This document shows positions 1 through 12,580 of a stretch of DNA of 64,000 nt, in pieces. This DNA comes from Bullera alba (lineage: Eukaryota > Basidiomycota > Tremellomycetes > Tremellales > Bulleraceae). The notes below the pieces were generated by a model, which saw nothing but the letters and a program-made list of their open reading frames with translations, was not told where the DNA came from and made no database searches. The stretch covers positions 1,054,001 through 1,118,000 of the forward strand of contig BCIX01000003.1 of NCBI GenBank assembly GCA_001600095.1, read 5' to 3'. Each line of letters starts with the position of its first letter. Positions within the stretch are counted from its first letter, which is position 1. The position numbers and the translations under genes were made by a program.

Positions 1-1191
1 TCGGAGGAGGCGAGAGTCGTCAGCACCTGCGGAGCCTGGTGCCGAAAGAGGTGCGGCCTGGTGAGGCGTATCTTTTTCAGGACGAGGAGATGGCATGTCA
101 CGTTGAGAATCTTCAGTTTACTCACCAGCCGTTCGGCCTTCGGATGAAGTCGTCAGTGCATGTGCACATGCAGCCTTGAGGTCTCTTGAGGTGTTCGCCA
201 AAATCGCGGGAAGTGTGCGATGGGAAAGCAAGTTGACCGGGAAATCTGCAATGATCACCTTGCGTCACGCGGGAGTCGCAACAGGTCGCAACTTGTCGGA
301 ACAAGGACTGCTGGGCTGGCCCTGTTATGACGCAAGCGACCGGGAAGGGCCGGGGGCGTGATCTTCAGGGCGGTCTAGGGAAATCTCAGGGTTGATTCCT
401 TCTGTAACTCCGGTGGAACAAGGTGAAACAGGGCGGCCGCTTGACTTTGCTTGACGCGCCGTAAATTTGGTCACTCCAGCCAGCTCCAGCCTCCAGGTCA
501 TTCACTCTACTGGGAGGATGCTTAATGAGCTACCATTGGCTGTCAACGAACCCGGTCCCTGCTAATGGAGCCGAAGAAGCCCAGAGTCCGTTACCCGTAG
601 CGCCGACCTGAATTTGCCGGGGTTGTAGAGGAGTCGTAGCCATAACTTATAGCGGCAGTAGTTATCAGAGTCGTACACAACGCTCGCATCCCGGTTTAGC
701 GGTGGTCCGCCATCTCACACGCGCCGTCGCCACCTGGTCATCGACTGTTCCCGCCGTCTTCGCCCTTTCATGAACATCTAGGACCTCGGTACGAATACGT
801 CCCGCGCACATCAACGCCGCTGGTATCTGCGTGATTGGAAAGAAGGAGTCGTAGAGAAACACTTTATGTCACCGAAACTACTAGCTCTCAATACGACACT
901 ACTTTAGCTGCTTATTGGGTTTCATACCGGTTCACCCCAGCAGCACCGACTACCGACCCTTTTGCTCAACGTGTGGGAAGCGTGTTAAACGTGTAGTCTG
1001 TAGCCGCTCACCAGCTTCATCTGCTCGATACACAAGGGGCGTCCAGTCGTTCCTGCATTCCACGTACCTCGACTATCGCCAAACACTCTCTCACTGTCGC
1101 CAGAGGCTTATAGAGGTTTATACACGAAAACCAGGTCGAACATAAGGTTCCCGCGAACTCTCCGTGTCCCTGTCAGAGCTCAGATCGCTCA
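1..1191. other. No gene seen; left-edge intergenic sequence
   Basis: Only short chance reading frames of 60-87 codons lie here, on both strands. I found no typical GTGAGT donor with a matching CTGAC-AG acceptor that would join them into a longer frame. It may hold the 5' flank of the gene starting at 1192 and the end of a gene beyond the window edge. Confidence 0.5.
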
Positions 1192-2146
1192 ATGTCACCC
1201 CTCGACGAGCAGACTCACTCGAACAGGTCTTCGAGGCCTGTTCCGCATCGACTGCACTCGCTTCAGACGATACACTCTCAGTCCACGCCGTCGACGCCGT
1301 TTGGCGTACACACAACCCCGGCCGATTACACATACTCCATCGACTCCAACAGTGGTCCGAAACGCCAACGACCGGGAGCACCGAGCCGTTCCCACTCGTT
1401 TTGCGGGGACAGCTCCGCGTCGACTTATGCTCTAGCCTCGGCGTCAGCTGGCGGTCATCTCAGCACGGACAAGAGAATTCTAGTCGCGCCGCCATTGGAG
1501 AGGACGATCAGCAGTCTCGGTCTAAAGGGCAATTTCGCGTCAGCTCATGCTCTCATGACGAAACCGTTGGGGAGAGAGGTGGTCAGGCCAAGGGAAGCAG
1601 CTGGATCTGCATTGGCAGTGAGTGTGATATCAACGTCGGTAGAGACACTGTTGACGATGACTTCAGCCACCCACTCCTCCTGCATCCCCCTTACGCATGT
1701 TACAATCCGTGCCAATACCGCAGATCACGGTCTCACAGTTCTCTACACCCCCGAGACCATCTCTCAGTCCGATCCAGCAACGCTCTCCTACTCGCACGAC
1801 ACAGGTACCAGCTAGGCCTCAAATTGCTCCTCTGAGAGGCATGTCCTCGTCATCAATGGCCTCGGACCGTTCATCGTCTATGGGCGGCATCGCATCGCCT
1901 ATTACTCCTCTGGGCACAACGTACGCCCGTGTGAATGGGCTGGATGGCATAGACCGCCGCAGTCTAGCAGAGCAGTATGGCGATTTCAAAAGACAAGCCT
2001 ATGGCGACGACGACATGATGGAGTGTCTCGACGACACGCTCATGTTGTCCAAAAGGGCGCATAGAGACAATGTCTATACCGAGGAAGACGAGGATATGAT
2101 GGAAGTCGACGCCATCATGGAGGGAGTGGAGGAGATGACTGTGTGA
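1192..2146 (+). CDS. Unrecognised disordered protein, 2 exons
   Basis: Modelled as join(1192..1617,1667..2146), 301 residues. The 49-nt intron (GTGAGT ... TTGAC ... CTTCAG) removes a frame change and joins two open frames in phase 0, which is the main support for the gene. The product is rich in Ser, Thr, Pro and Arg in its first two thirds, with a possible basic nuclear signal (GPKRQRPG near residue 45) and a run of SP/TP sites around the exon junction (PPTPPASPLR). The last 60 residues are acidic and Met/Asp-rich (GDDDMMECLDDT, EEDEDMMEVD). I do not recognise a domain. The pattern (proline-directed sites, basic patch, acidic tail) would suit a phosphorylated nuclear regulator, but that is inference. 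An overlapping frame from 1164 is open too, but stops short and lacks the acidic tail. Confidence 0.6.
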
Positions 2147-2392
2147 ATGAGGAAAGCACACAAGGAGCATATCCACCAAAAGCCTTCCATCACGACTTGA
2201 TACCCAGACCTGCCGACTCCGCGACAAGGATACCACCCATAGATTCTAACAGCCAGCAACACATCTGTATCAAACCAAATCAAAGTCTCTGCCAACCAAG
2301 ACTGTATCGAGCAATGAGCAATCTGTACAATTAAAGAGCTAGTGACATCTGTATTATGAATCACATGACTGGTTTCGCAGCCTGCTACGTAC

Positions 2393-5188
2393 TTAGCCCT
2401 GAAGCAGACGCAGAGCCAACGCTTCCTCGTCCTCCAAGGTCTGTGAAGCCTGTCGCCTCTTCTTGTTTCCTCGTTCTGGGGGAGCCTCCCGTTCATCCGA
2501 CTCGTAGTCGTTGCCCTCGTCACCAGAGCCACCGCCCAGAATGGCAACTGGGCCATCCTCGCTACTGTAGCCATCAAGGGCTTGTGCCTGTGAAAGGTAT
2601 GAAAGTTAGCTCAAAACATGCGCTGCGAACAGACTGTCTAGCTCACCTCTCGCTCCCTATCCTTTCTCTTTCTCTTCTTCTCACGTTTGGCCTCTCTTGC
2701 CGCTGCTCTGTCGACCTTGTCCGCCTCTCGCATCCTCTTGCTCTCCTCCTCGATGAAGGCTTTCCTCTGCTCTTCCGCTCCAGCGCCAGTCTCTGCCTCG
2801 ACTCCTGCATCGTAAAAGTCTCGTGCGTTGCCTTCGTCGTCAAAGACCATCTTCTCCGCTGCGGGTCGGAGTTTCAAAGCCGCCTTTTTCGACACGCCCG
2901 CCTTCAACTTTCTCTTTGACAGATCTTCCGATGAGATCAACGGCTTCGCCGCAGATTCGGTCGGTTTACCAGCTGACCCAGCGCCCTCGATGTCGGAATC
3001 ACCTGATTCCCCATCCAGCTCATGATCACGCCTGGCAAGCTTGAACACGTCGTCGTCGTCATCCTCTCCCTCGTCGTTCTGATTGTGCGATATGAGCGAA
3101 GTGTAGTGTGGTGTAAGGATCGATTGATTCCGTCGTTCAAACATCCTGTCGTACTTGGTCCGCACGGGCGCAGCCACTTGAGGCTTCTCCTCGTCACTGT
3201 CTTCCTCACTGCCGGATTCCTCGTCCTCAGAACCACTCTGTTCCTCCTCTTCATCCTCAGTCTCCTCATCGCTTTCGTCGTCACTTCCGACCACTGCTCG
3301 TACATCCAGATCCTCCGGCTCTTCCTCTTTGGCGGCTGCAGCCAGAACCCGGTTCTTGGCCTTTCCGCTCTTTGCCTGGTCCTGCAGCTTGATTTGAGGA
3401 GCACCCGGAAGACCCATACTCGCGGCGAACTCTTCTGCTGGCAGTTCAGAGAGTTTGAATATCGTCTTGTCCTTTTGGATATGTATCGACCGCATGTACG
3501 AGATGAATGCCTAGAATCTCTGCTCAGAATTGACGGCCTTGACGAGCACTCCGCTTGACTCACTCTTTGACCCAAGTGCTTGATCTCGGGCTCTCTGAAC
3601 GCAAAGTTTTGCATTTGCTGCTTGAGATCTCCCATCTTGCTAGCCTTGATCTTGATCTTCTTGACCGAGATTCCCTTTTCCTGCCACCTCGCCGCCATTC
3701 CTTCCTCCTCACTGGGGCACAAGAAGCACAACGCCTTGCCTTCGGCTTGGTATCTCGCCGTTCGGCCCACACGGTGGATGTACGTGTCGACGTCGTCGGG
3801 ACAGTCGAGCTGGATCACCCAGTCGACGGAGGGAAAATCGAGACCTCGGGCAGCGACATCGGTACAGATCAACAAGGCGGATTTCGAGGTGGAAAACCGG
3901 GAAAAGATGTCCAGTCGAGTTGCCTGCTTCTGCTTGCCGTGGAGGTGCATCAGGGGTAGACCAGGGTGGAGCTTTTTGAATGTTTCAAAGATGAATCGGA
4001 CCTGCATCAGATTAGCTCAAGGGATCGGGGCGTAATCCAGCTGGACTTGCCTGTTTGCCAGATGTCACAAAGACAACGCCTTTCATCTTCAAATGACTCT
4101 TGACGAAGCCCCACAGCGCATCAAGCTTCCGGTCGAGAGCGATTGTAGCGTAGAACTGCTCGAGATTTGCCGGTACGACTCCCTCCTCTCCTGGCTTGTT
4201 GCAGTTGATATACAGCGGATCGTGGAGTGACAGCTTGGCCAATGCCGCTAGATCTGCAGTCTGCGTCGCCGAGAAGAGCAACGTCTGGCGATCCGTCTTA
4301 GCGCCAGGGATGGGGGAAGTGGTGAAGTGCGACACGATGGCTTTGAGAGCGGGTAGGAACCCGAGATCAAGCAGTCGGTCCGCCTCGTCGAGAACTGCAC
4401 AGTCAGCCTTGATGGTGCTAACTTGGACTCACCTAGGCATTTTACGCCTGCACTCTCAAACCCCACAGTACTGTCCAGATGCTGCAGCAGCCTCCCGGGC
4501 GTAGCGATGAGAATGTTCATCCGGCTCAATCTATCCTGCTCCTCCTTCAACGGCTTGCCTCCGATGATCAAACCAGCGGAGAACGAGTGGTATTTCCCTA
4601 TATCTCGAAGTTGGTTGAACGTCTGTACAGCCAGCTCTCGGGTAGGCGAGATGACGACTGCTCCCAGCCCGTCCAATGGACCCCACTTCAATAGGTATAG
4701 GCGCTCCAGCATGGGTATCAAGAATGCAAGGGTTTTGCCCGAACCAGTCTTTGCGGATCCAAGAACGTCTCGACCTTGAAGGCATGGCGGGACCGCCAAA
4801 GATTGGATGGGAGTGGGATTGAGAAAGTGACTCGACTTGAGACCTGGACAAGTCAGCCAAGTACTTGGTGTAAGCTGCATACACACACACCTTTGAGCGT
4901 TTTCGTCGATAGAGGCAGTTGTGAGAAGAGGGTGAGGTCGCTTGGGGGTTCCTACACAGCTGTTAGCATGCTAAGCCGCATACGCGGCGGTCTACGACCT
5001 ACATATGTGTCGATCCGCTTCTGCAGGTCCTTGAGCTCCAGGTCTATCTGGAGTCTCTTCGCCGCGTTCGACTTCATCCTCCCGGCTTTGCCGTCGTCCT
5101 TCTTGCCCTTGTCTTTGCCTTTATAGCTCTTCTGACTTCCACCCGCCGCGGAGTTCGACGAGGACGCCTGACGCTGTTCAAATGGCAT
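2393..5188 (-). CDS. DBP4: ATP-dependent DEAD-box RNA helicase Dbp4 (DDX10 family)
   Basis: Modelled as complement(join(2393..2587,2647..3510,3564..4001,4051..4394,4433..4843,4891..4951,5003..5188)), 832 residues. Dbp4 is a nucleolar helicase of the small-subunit processome that helps release U14 snoRNA from pre-rRNA. All motifs are present in order: Q motif (NPTPIQ), Walker A (AKTGSGKT), PTREL, DEAD within [13 protein letters not shown] in LLFSATQ, and motif [10 protein letters not shown]. After the core comes the family-specific [15 protein letters not shown] segment, then a very acidic, Lys-rich tail ([18 protein letters not shown]) and a coiled basic region ([14 protein letters not shown]). 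The start is the ATG at 5188; upstream in-frame codons lack ATG. The intron at 4002-4050 uses a GC donor. It is divergent from the DEAH helicase at 5423, and both belong to rRNA processing. Identity is secure; exact ends are hand-modelled. Confidence 0.94.
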
Positions 5189-5422
5189 CCTGCTGGAGTG
5201 CTGCAATGCTTGTCGATGCGTATTTTGATTAAGCGGACGATTGTAGGTGTACTATGGTTGCAGCAACACCCTGCCAGTCGATCGAAGAAAGTTGAAACAA
5301 GTCACGTGACGAGATCCGTGCCTGACTTGAGTTCGAGCAGGAAGCAACAAACCGACTGCCTCCCTGGCCAAAATATTCAGTGTACCCCTTCCGTCAAGCT
5401 TGATCAAGCCCATAAGCAGATC
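5189..5422. promoter_or_regulatory. Shared bidirectional promoter of two ribosome-biogenesis helicases
   Basis: Only 234 bp separate the ATG of DBP4 (minus) from the ATG of the DEAH helicase (plus). Both promoters and 5' leaders must fit here, so coordinated control is likely. I could not identify a specific binding site with confidence. Confidence 0.6.
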
Positions 5423-8400
5423 ATGGCTATAGCGACGTTTGCAAGTCCAGCAGATGGCTCATCGGCAGTGCCGGAGAAGAGAGTCGCCAACTTTCACGAT
5501 GATAGCTCGGACGAAGAGCTCGAGGGAGAGATGGCGAATGGCCTTTCGAATTCACCAGTTCGGTCTAATGGCAAAGCGACAGGGAACGCATTGAAGAAGG
5601 GAGACAAGGGTATCAAAAGGCGGAAAGCCGAGAACGACGATACAGACTCTGCAAGGGCGGCGAGGAAGGCAGAGGCTGAGAAGCTCTATGAGATAAGAAG
5701 GGAATTACCGTTTTACCAAGGTGAGCAGAGCTCTGATGAGCTTCTGACGACGGAAACTGACAGTGCACAGGGCGACAAATGATCATGGAGGAGATTATGA
5801 AGCACGAGACGACTATTGTGAGCTCCAAATTTCTCTATGATTGACCACCGCTGACTTTAGAGGACAGATCATCGGCGAGACTGGTTGTGGAAAGTCGACA
5901 CAATTACCGCAACTACTGCGGACGCATCCAACATCGCTGAATCACTTTTCTCCGGACGACTCTCACGCCTCGAGATTCATGAGGGGGCCTAGTATAGCGA
6001 TCACACAACCCCGACGTCTGCCGACGATATCCCTAGCGCAGAGGGTGTCTACTGAGATGGGGTGCCTGCTTGGCTCGGAGGTGGGATACAGCGTCAGATT
6101 TGAGGATATGACGGGATACAGCACCAAGGTCAGGTATCTGACGGAAGGAGTGCTCATGAGGTGAGACGCTTCACAGTCGACATTGGGAGATTTGCTCACG
6201 GTGATAGGGAACTGGCAATGGGTCAGAAAGGGGCAGGGGAGGAAGACAAGAAGGGAGAATCCAGTAAAGCCAGTAAATCCAACGACAACGTTCCAGACGA
6301 GCAACTCAACTTGCTCCTTCGGTACGACATCGTTGTCATCGACGAGGCCCACGAGCGGACATTGAACACCGACTTTCTGTGCGGCACTCTCAAGCGAATT
6401 CAGAGGATCCGGAGGGAGCTCTCCCAGAAGGCTCTCCAATCCACCAACACCAACGGCGAGGTCAAAGGCAAGGGCAAGGCTAGAGAAGGAGTCCGGCCGT
6501 TGAAGATTGTCATCATGAGTGCAACACTTGATCCAGGCAAATTCTCAGCATTCTTCGAAACGTGAGCGAGGTCATATTCATCCAGGGTGGATCAACTGAT
6601 CATTTGCAGGGGTCGAGACGCTTTACTCGTCAAGGGCAGGATGTACGAGGTGGCCACCCATCACGTTCATGCCGCTGTGGACGATTACATCGAGTCGGCA
6701 GCAAAGAGCGTTTTGCAGATACACTGTCGGAAAGGTGCAGTAGGGGATGTACTCGTTTTCATGCCCGGTACGTCAACCTCAATAAGGATGATAAACTCTT
6801 GGCTGATAGTCTCAGGATCTGAGGAGATTGAGAATTGCTGCGAACTACTACGGAGAGCCAATAGCGAGCTGCCGGAGGATCAGATGAAGGTAGAACAAGC
6901 TGCTGATCTCGAGAGCCTGCACTGACTCCATACAGCTCCAAGTGCTGCCTCTATACGCTTCGCTTCCGCCGACGGCTCAAATCAAGATCTTTGCACCACT
7001 CCCACCCAACACACGGAGAGTTGTCGTGGCGACCAACATTGCCGAGACGTCAATGACCATCCCGGGCGTCAGCTTTGTCGTTGACTCTGGGTACAAGAAG
7101 GAGAAGGAGTTCATCTTCAGAGCATCGGGAGGTGGGTCCAAAGTGTGCTCATATCGGCACAAGACTGACTCGATGTGTAGCCATGGAACACTTGGCGAAG
7201 AAGGAGATCAGCAAAGCCGCTGCATGGCAGCGGACGGGTCGAGCCGGTCGAGAGGTGAGTCTTCCTGCAGACCAACTGTACATGTGCTTAGTGTTCCAGC
7301 GTAATGGAGAGTGTTACAGATTGTATCCACAATCTGGCTTTGCCAAGTTCAAAGACTTTGACGCTCCGGAGATCCAGAGGTGCAATTTAGCATCAGCCAT
7401 CCTGCAACTGGTAGCCATGGGTTTGGATCCTTTCGAGTTCGAATTTATCGACAATCCAGGCAGAGAACCCAGTGCGTCGACCACCAAGCTCTGTCTGTGA
7501 ATTTGTGTCATGCTGACACTCTCACCAGTCTCCGCCGCGTTCCAAACTTTGGCAGGGCTAGGCGCCCTGGACAGCCCAACTTCAATCACTCGACTCGGTC
7601 GCGAAATGCTCCTGTACCCCCTCGACCCGAGTCACGCCCGGATACTGGTCGCTTCGTTCGAGATGGGCTGTCAGGCAGAGGTGATCGACGTCTTGTCAAT
7701 CTTGAACAGTGGGACGATCTGGGTCGACCGATCCTCTGATCGTGATGCCATTGCGGTGGCAAGGGCCAAGTTTGTCAATAGGGATGGCGACCATCTCACC
7801 GCTCTCAACGTCTTCCGAGCGTATCTCGACTTGAAGGCTCAAAACGTAAGCAGCAGCACCACTGGTCGATCTGGGAAGGGCAAGAAGTCCTTGGGCGGCG
7901 GGACGAATCTGGTCAGGTGGTGCAAGGACAATTTCGTCAATAGTAAGACCCTGCTATCCGCCACCAAGATCAGAAATCAATTGAGAGAACTGGCTCTGAA
8001 GAATGGCAAGGACCCGAAAGTGTCCTGTGGGAGTGAGACGAGTTTGGTGAACAGATGCCTGCTCCAGGGCCTGTTCATGAACACGGCGGTGATCCAGGCA
8101 AATGGGTCGTACAAGCAGACAGCGGGTAGTCTGGTGGGTCAGACCGGGACGACTTGATTTCTAGTAGACTAATGCTGAGTCTACCTCTGTAGGAGGTCAA
8201 GATCCATCCTTCGTCCATTCTCATGGGCAAGCGAGTCCCGGCTATAGTATACGACGAGCTGGTGAGCCAACCGGTCAATGGAATAGTGAGAGCAGCTCTG
8301 ACATTCCCAGGCCATCACTACGGCATTCTACGCACGAAACGTTTCCAGCTTTGACCAATCTTGGCTCGCGGACATCCCCTTGTTCCAGCAAGCGAATCTC

Positions 8401-8439
8401 AAGACCACAGAGGCCATCACCCGCACGAGCAACCTGTAG
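5423..8439 (+). CDS. DHR2: DEAH-box RNA helicase, Dhr2/DHX33-like
   Basis: Modelled as join(5423..5720,5771..5817,5868..6160,6208..6561,6610..6767,6816..6889,6936..7131,7181..7254,7300..7471,7529..8133,8193..8261,8311..8439), 822 residues, all junctions in phase. Motifs in order: Walker A GETGCGKST, QPRRLPTISLAQRV (Ia), DEAH in VVIDEAHERTL, SAT in VIMSATLD, NIAETSMTIPG (V), QRTGRAGRE (VI). Then come the winged-helix/ratchet region and an OB-fold end with KIHPSSILMGK and VYDEL, typical of DEAH/RHA helicases. The basic N-terminal extension (KKGDKGIKRRKAE) suits a nucleolar protein. Short length and overall pattern point to the Dhr2/DHX33 branch (pre-rRNA processing) rather than spliceosomal Prp2/Prp22; that assignment is inference. 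A GTAAGC inside exon 10 (near 7848) was not used because the frame stays open. Confidence 0.85.
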
Positions 8440-8665
8440 CGCCGTAGCTTCAAGATCCGACATCATGACTGGCGTCAGGGCGGCCAACGCGACCATCTTC
8501 AAGTATCATCCATGTCCAGTCAAGTAGTAGTAGCGATGCATGTGTCGTAAATATATGATACAATCTGGAAACACTGGTACCCAAGACAAACCTGAACAAT
8601 CTAAACAAAGACAGCTTGTCCTGGCTCAACTCGACGCTGCACACATTTTCATTCCTCTTCACCCG

Positions 8666-11600
8666 CTAGAACATCGAGCTCGAGCTCCCAGAGCTCGGGA
8701 ACAAGACTGTCTCTGTAAACTTGGCTCCAAACTTGCCAAACTTGCTTTTCGACTCTTTGACCGGTATCGGTGCCGGCTTCTCGTATTGGACAGATTCAGC
8801 TTTGAGTTGAGCGGCGACTCTGGCCTCTGCCATTCGTCTCATCTGTTCCGATCGGAGAGCTTCGAACTTTGCTTGCGCTTCTGCTTTCTTGGCCGCCTTT
8901 TCGGCTGCTTGGATGCTGGAGAATGGTCAGAGCTGGACAATAGAACGATAGTGTGCACTTACGCCTTCTTCTCCATTTTGGCGGCTTTCTTGCCCGAGTT
9001 GCCGGAATTCATGCTGCTATTGTCGGTGAGATCGATGCTGGAGGTGGCATATGTGCTGGTCTGACTGGGCAGTGTGGTTGTCGACTGCATTGGAATTCGA
9101 GGAAGAGGCTGCGATCGGCCAGGCTTCTCCTCTAGCACAAAGCTAAAATTGGTCTCGGGGCTGGAGGGAACGATCAATTTAACATCCTGTCTTGACGAAG
9201 TCGATGAGGTGGACGATGCGGTCTGGACCGAAAAGTGTCGATTGGCAGTGTATCCTCGGGACACAGACTCCTGGTTGGTACCCACGTAGATCGCCTGGGC
9301 CCTGTACGAGCTCATCGCAGTTGGGGGCCCTCGCTGCGATGAGGCGAACATGCCTGCGTTCTCGAGCGTGCGTTGATGCAGTCGCTTGTCAGGTGATTGA
9401 TTCAAAGAGCCATTTGAGCCATGTCTAAACTGCCGTAGTCGCCCGTCTTCGGGTACGTCGGGCAGATGCCCGTGGCCAGACGAGGTAGAGGAGTGGTCCG
9501 AGGGGCAAGAGTCTCGAGGGAGGATAAACGACTCCCTGATCGACTCTGAGGGCGTTTGGGGGTATGGCGCAGTCGACTCGGAGTTTGTCGGCGACGACGG
9601 CAGCTGCTGTGGGGCAAAGTGGTGCCAGTCTGATGTAAAGTCGGGTTGACGTTGGGCTCTGTAAGCATTGGGTGGAGGACCGATAGGTGCTCGTCTCGAT
9701 GCTGATCGTGTAGGCAGATCCATTATGCCCAGCGTGGGACTTGGTCCACGTGAGATGTTGGGCGCAGGCGTGTTTACCGCCTCGTTTGCATTGATCTGCA
9801 AGGCATCCAAGAGAGCGCCGACCTGCTCGTCGACATTGTCGACCAGGGTGAATGACTCGGCTCGAGCACGTCGGTGGGTGTTGGTATCGCGATGGCCTTC
9901 AGGGATGTCTGGTAAGGGAGGTACATTGCCGGTTGGTGCGCTCGCTTGGGCTGACGAGGAGGGTTGAGTTCCGTTGGTGCCTGGCGTGGATCGGCCATCG
10001 TCTGTGACAGATCCAGAAGGACCTTGTTTGTGGCTTTTCGACGAGGAACCACCTTTACCAGACTGTATCGTCAGCTCCGGCCTACAGTGAATCACTCACG
10101 TGTATCATGTTCAACGCTCTTATTTGCAGAGCTTGCTCGCCGGCCAAAGTCGCAATCTCGTAAATGCCCACAGCCAGAGCCGGCTCCAAACGCTCATGTA
10201 GGGTATGGACGACCAATTTGCCCAGTCGATCAATCTTGTATTGTTTCGCCAGGAACAACAACGCTGATAGGATAGGCGCACGGCTCTGCAGTGGAGTCGA
10301 GAGCGACAGTGTGTAAAAGTACTGCACTAAGGCCACACAGACGGGGAATGGTTCAGGTATGGTGAGACTACTCGAGGCGAGACGAGCAGGGGTGAAGGAA
10401 CCGAGGAGGGTATCGGCAATGTCGAGGGGCGGATCTTGTACCGCCCCAGAAAGCTTTTGGATCAAGGACTGCTCTTCTTGGCCAAACCATGGCCACCTTT
10501 CCGTCAGGAGCTGTCGAGAGCATTTGATACGCCGACCATCGTCGCAGATGACTTCGAAATCCGAGGCGAGCTTTTCGTCCAACATCTTCAGTCCGACATC
10601 TTGTACCTTGGCGGGGATCTCCAATCTGGGTGGTCGGTAGATACCGTAAGTCTCGAGAGAGATGATCGCGACATTGTCCAGATTGACCGCTCGTCTTCCA
10701 TAATCGGATGCCAGGTCGAACTCGCTGTTGCCAAAGACCAGTATTCGCGCCGTTTCCGGCCAGAGCACAGCTCTGTTCCAACTGCCAGTGTTGAGCACGG
10801 CAGGCTCTAGGTGCCTCCACTGCATTGTCGACAAGTCTAGCGAATAGATGGAAAAAGCCGCCGAGGAGGATGCGAGGTACAGACCGCAAAGGATAAAGTG
10901 ACTGCCAACGATGCCACCGGTAGGGAACCGTAGGCCAGGAGGTTGAGATGAGCCGTGCATGCTACTCGATCGATCCTGAATGTCAAAGTCCGGGGGTGGT
11001 AGGTGCTTGTGGGATTCGGTCGTCTGGTTAGAGGGAGTGATCAGGTCGAGCTCTCGGCGGACCTTGGCAAAGTCGTAATTCGAATAACACCAGATATCCC
11101 CTCCTTCGCCCTCTTCATCGATAGAGTAGGTTGCGACGCTCTTGTCGCCGCTTTGGATGACTCTCTGCTTTGACGAGCAGGCGACACTTCGGTATGCGCC
11201 TTTGGAGTGGAGACCTTGGACTTCTGGCTGTTCCGTCTTGGACACCCATTGTCTCCTCTTGAGATCGTAAACGTTGACTTGGTAGATCCACCTGAGGGTC
11301 AGCGGGAGGCCGGTGATCGCTTGACTCACGAGTTGTCAGAGTGCTGACCTCCGGATATGACCAACTTGCCACGAGAGACCGCACTGAGATGGGCGTATCG
11401 CGGTAATGGCACCAAGCTTGGATCCTGAGCCGTCTCTCGTGGAAGCCATCGTCGTGTGTTGCAGTCAAAGAACCAAATGTCATTGTGCACAGACATTGGC
11501 TCTGTATCGGACATTCCGCCGAAACAGACCAGCTTGTCCTCCCCTACTAGGTCAGCTAGTCCACATCGAGTTGTACTCACAGACGTCCATCGAGTGAAAG

Positions 11601-11870
11601 TATCGAGGTCCGGGTCCGGCCCCGGCGTCTACCCTGCTCCATATCTTTGTCCCGATGTCCATCGCCCACATCTCATTGGTGAGTTTCCGGTTGTGAACAT
11701 ATTTCCCGCCAAAGAGGAAGACCGTCGAGGATAGTGGCGAGATGGTGATGGATGGACCCTAGTATCTGTTAGAGGATGCCTCCGATGATTGGACTCACAG
11801 TGAGCGGAGGAGGGACGTTGCCTTTTGTTGGCTCAGACCAGCTGATGAGATGTGCGAGAGAAGCGTCCAT
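8666..11870 (-). CDS. Kelch-repeat and BTB domain protein with C-terminal coiled coil
   Basis: Modelled as complement(join(8666..8915,8963..10062,10100..11292,11331..11543,11581..11758,11799..11870)), 1001 residues. The N-terminal 300 residues carry kelch blades, each with the FGG or SGG turn and a later W (VFLFGGKY...MWAMD, LVCFGGMS...IWFFD, LVISGGQH...VNVYD). A BTB/POZ-like segment follows around residues 390-540 (SDFEVICDDGRRIKCSRQLL, then SALLFLAKQYKIDRLGKLV). The middle is a long Ser/Pro-rich disordered stretch. The end is an Ala/Lys/Glu coiled coil (AEKAAKKAEAQAKFEALR). Kelch plus BTB in one fungal protein recalls fission-yeast Ral2, a Ras-activation factor, but I infer no more than a family resemblance; a Cullin-3 adaptor is the alternative. 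It is convergent with the DEAH helicase, 226 bp apart. Confidence 0.82.
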
Positions 11871-12580
11871 GTTGATTCTGCGACTTTCAACGACGTTCAA
11901 ACAGGAGTTCGTAACGTGTCAACTCCGTCTAAGCCAGGAGAAGCGGTCGAGTTCACTCCGCTCTAGTGTCGTCTTATACGTCTAGCCTGTTCTCGTCGAA
12001 AGAAGGTAGATGAAGATGGATGACCCTCGGTGGAGTTGTAGCACTGCCCTGAACACAATGTGGCGTCGGGACACGAGCACCCAGGCGAGGAGGTCTTTTC
12101 AGGGGGTGATTGACGACTGATGCCGAGGCAGGATATCGTCGTCACCAGTCGACCCAGTTTCAACCTGGATGAGCAGAGCGGGAGGTCTAGAGAGGGGGTT
12201 TCATCATCAGCACACAGCCATGACTGCAATCAATCACAGCAGTGCCCTCGGCCTCCTCGGCCGGTGACCATTACTCACTAGGTGCTGAAGAAGCCTGGAC
12301 CGCCTGAGCAAGGTCTGGTAGGAACAGACAGCGGCCAATTCGGGGGATTCTTTGCGAATCCCTCCCACTCGAAAGGAGGGTGCTGATCGTACCTAAGACC
12401 GAGATGCACCTCGGGCACTCCAACGATGTCCCCTTGAGCTCCTGAGAAGCTGTCCACTCGTCGTCGAGCAACACCTCGCCGTTTCAGTGGCCGTGATTCC
12501 TATCCTGAGGAGTCGACCAAGCGGAGGACAGTGCCAAGTGGGTGGTTATAGCGGTAGTGATGTGAGGTTCCCGTATCAAA
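11871..12580. other. Intergenic, no gene supported
   Basis: This is the 5' flank of the kelch-BTB gene plus about 500 bp of unassigned sequence. Minus-strand frames near 12271-12474 stay open without an ATG and are followed by one donor-like GTGAGT at about 12275. I could not build a gene from them. Confidence 0.4.

Noticed and set aside
1164..1835. Alternative 223-codon frame overlapping the first gene
   Set aside because: The frame chosen for 1192-2146 continues through a canonical intron into a compositionally coherent acidic tail; this one does not.
7848..7960. GTAAGC inside exon 10 of the DEAH helicase as a donor
   Set aside because: The reading frame stays open, and no CTGAC-AG acceptor at normal distance is found.
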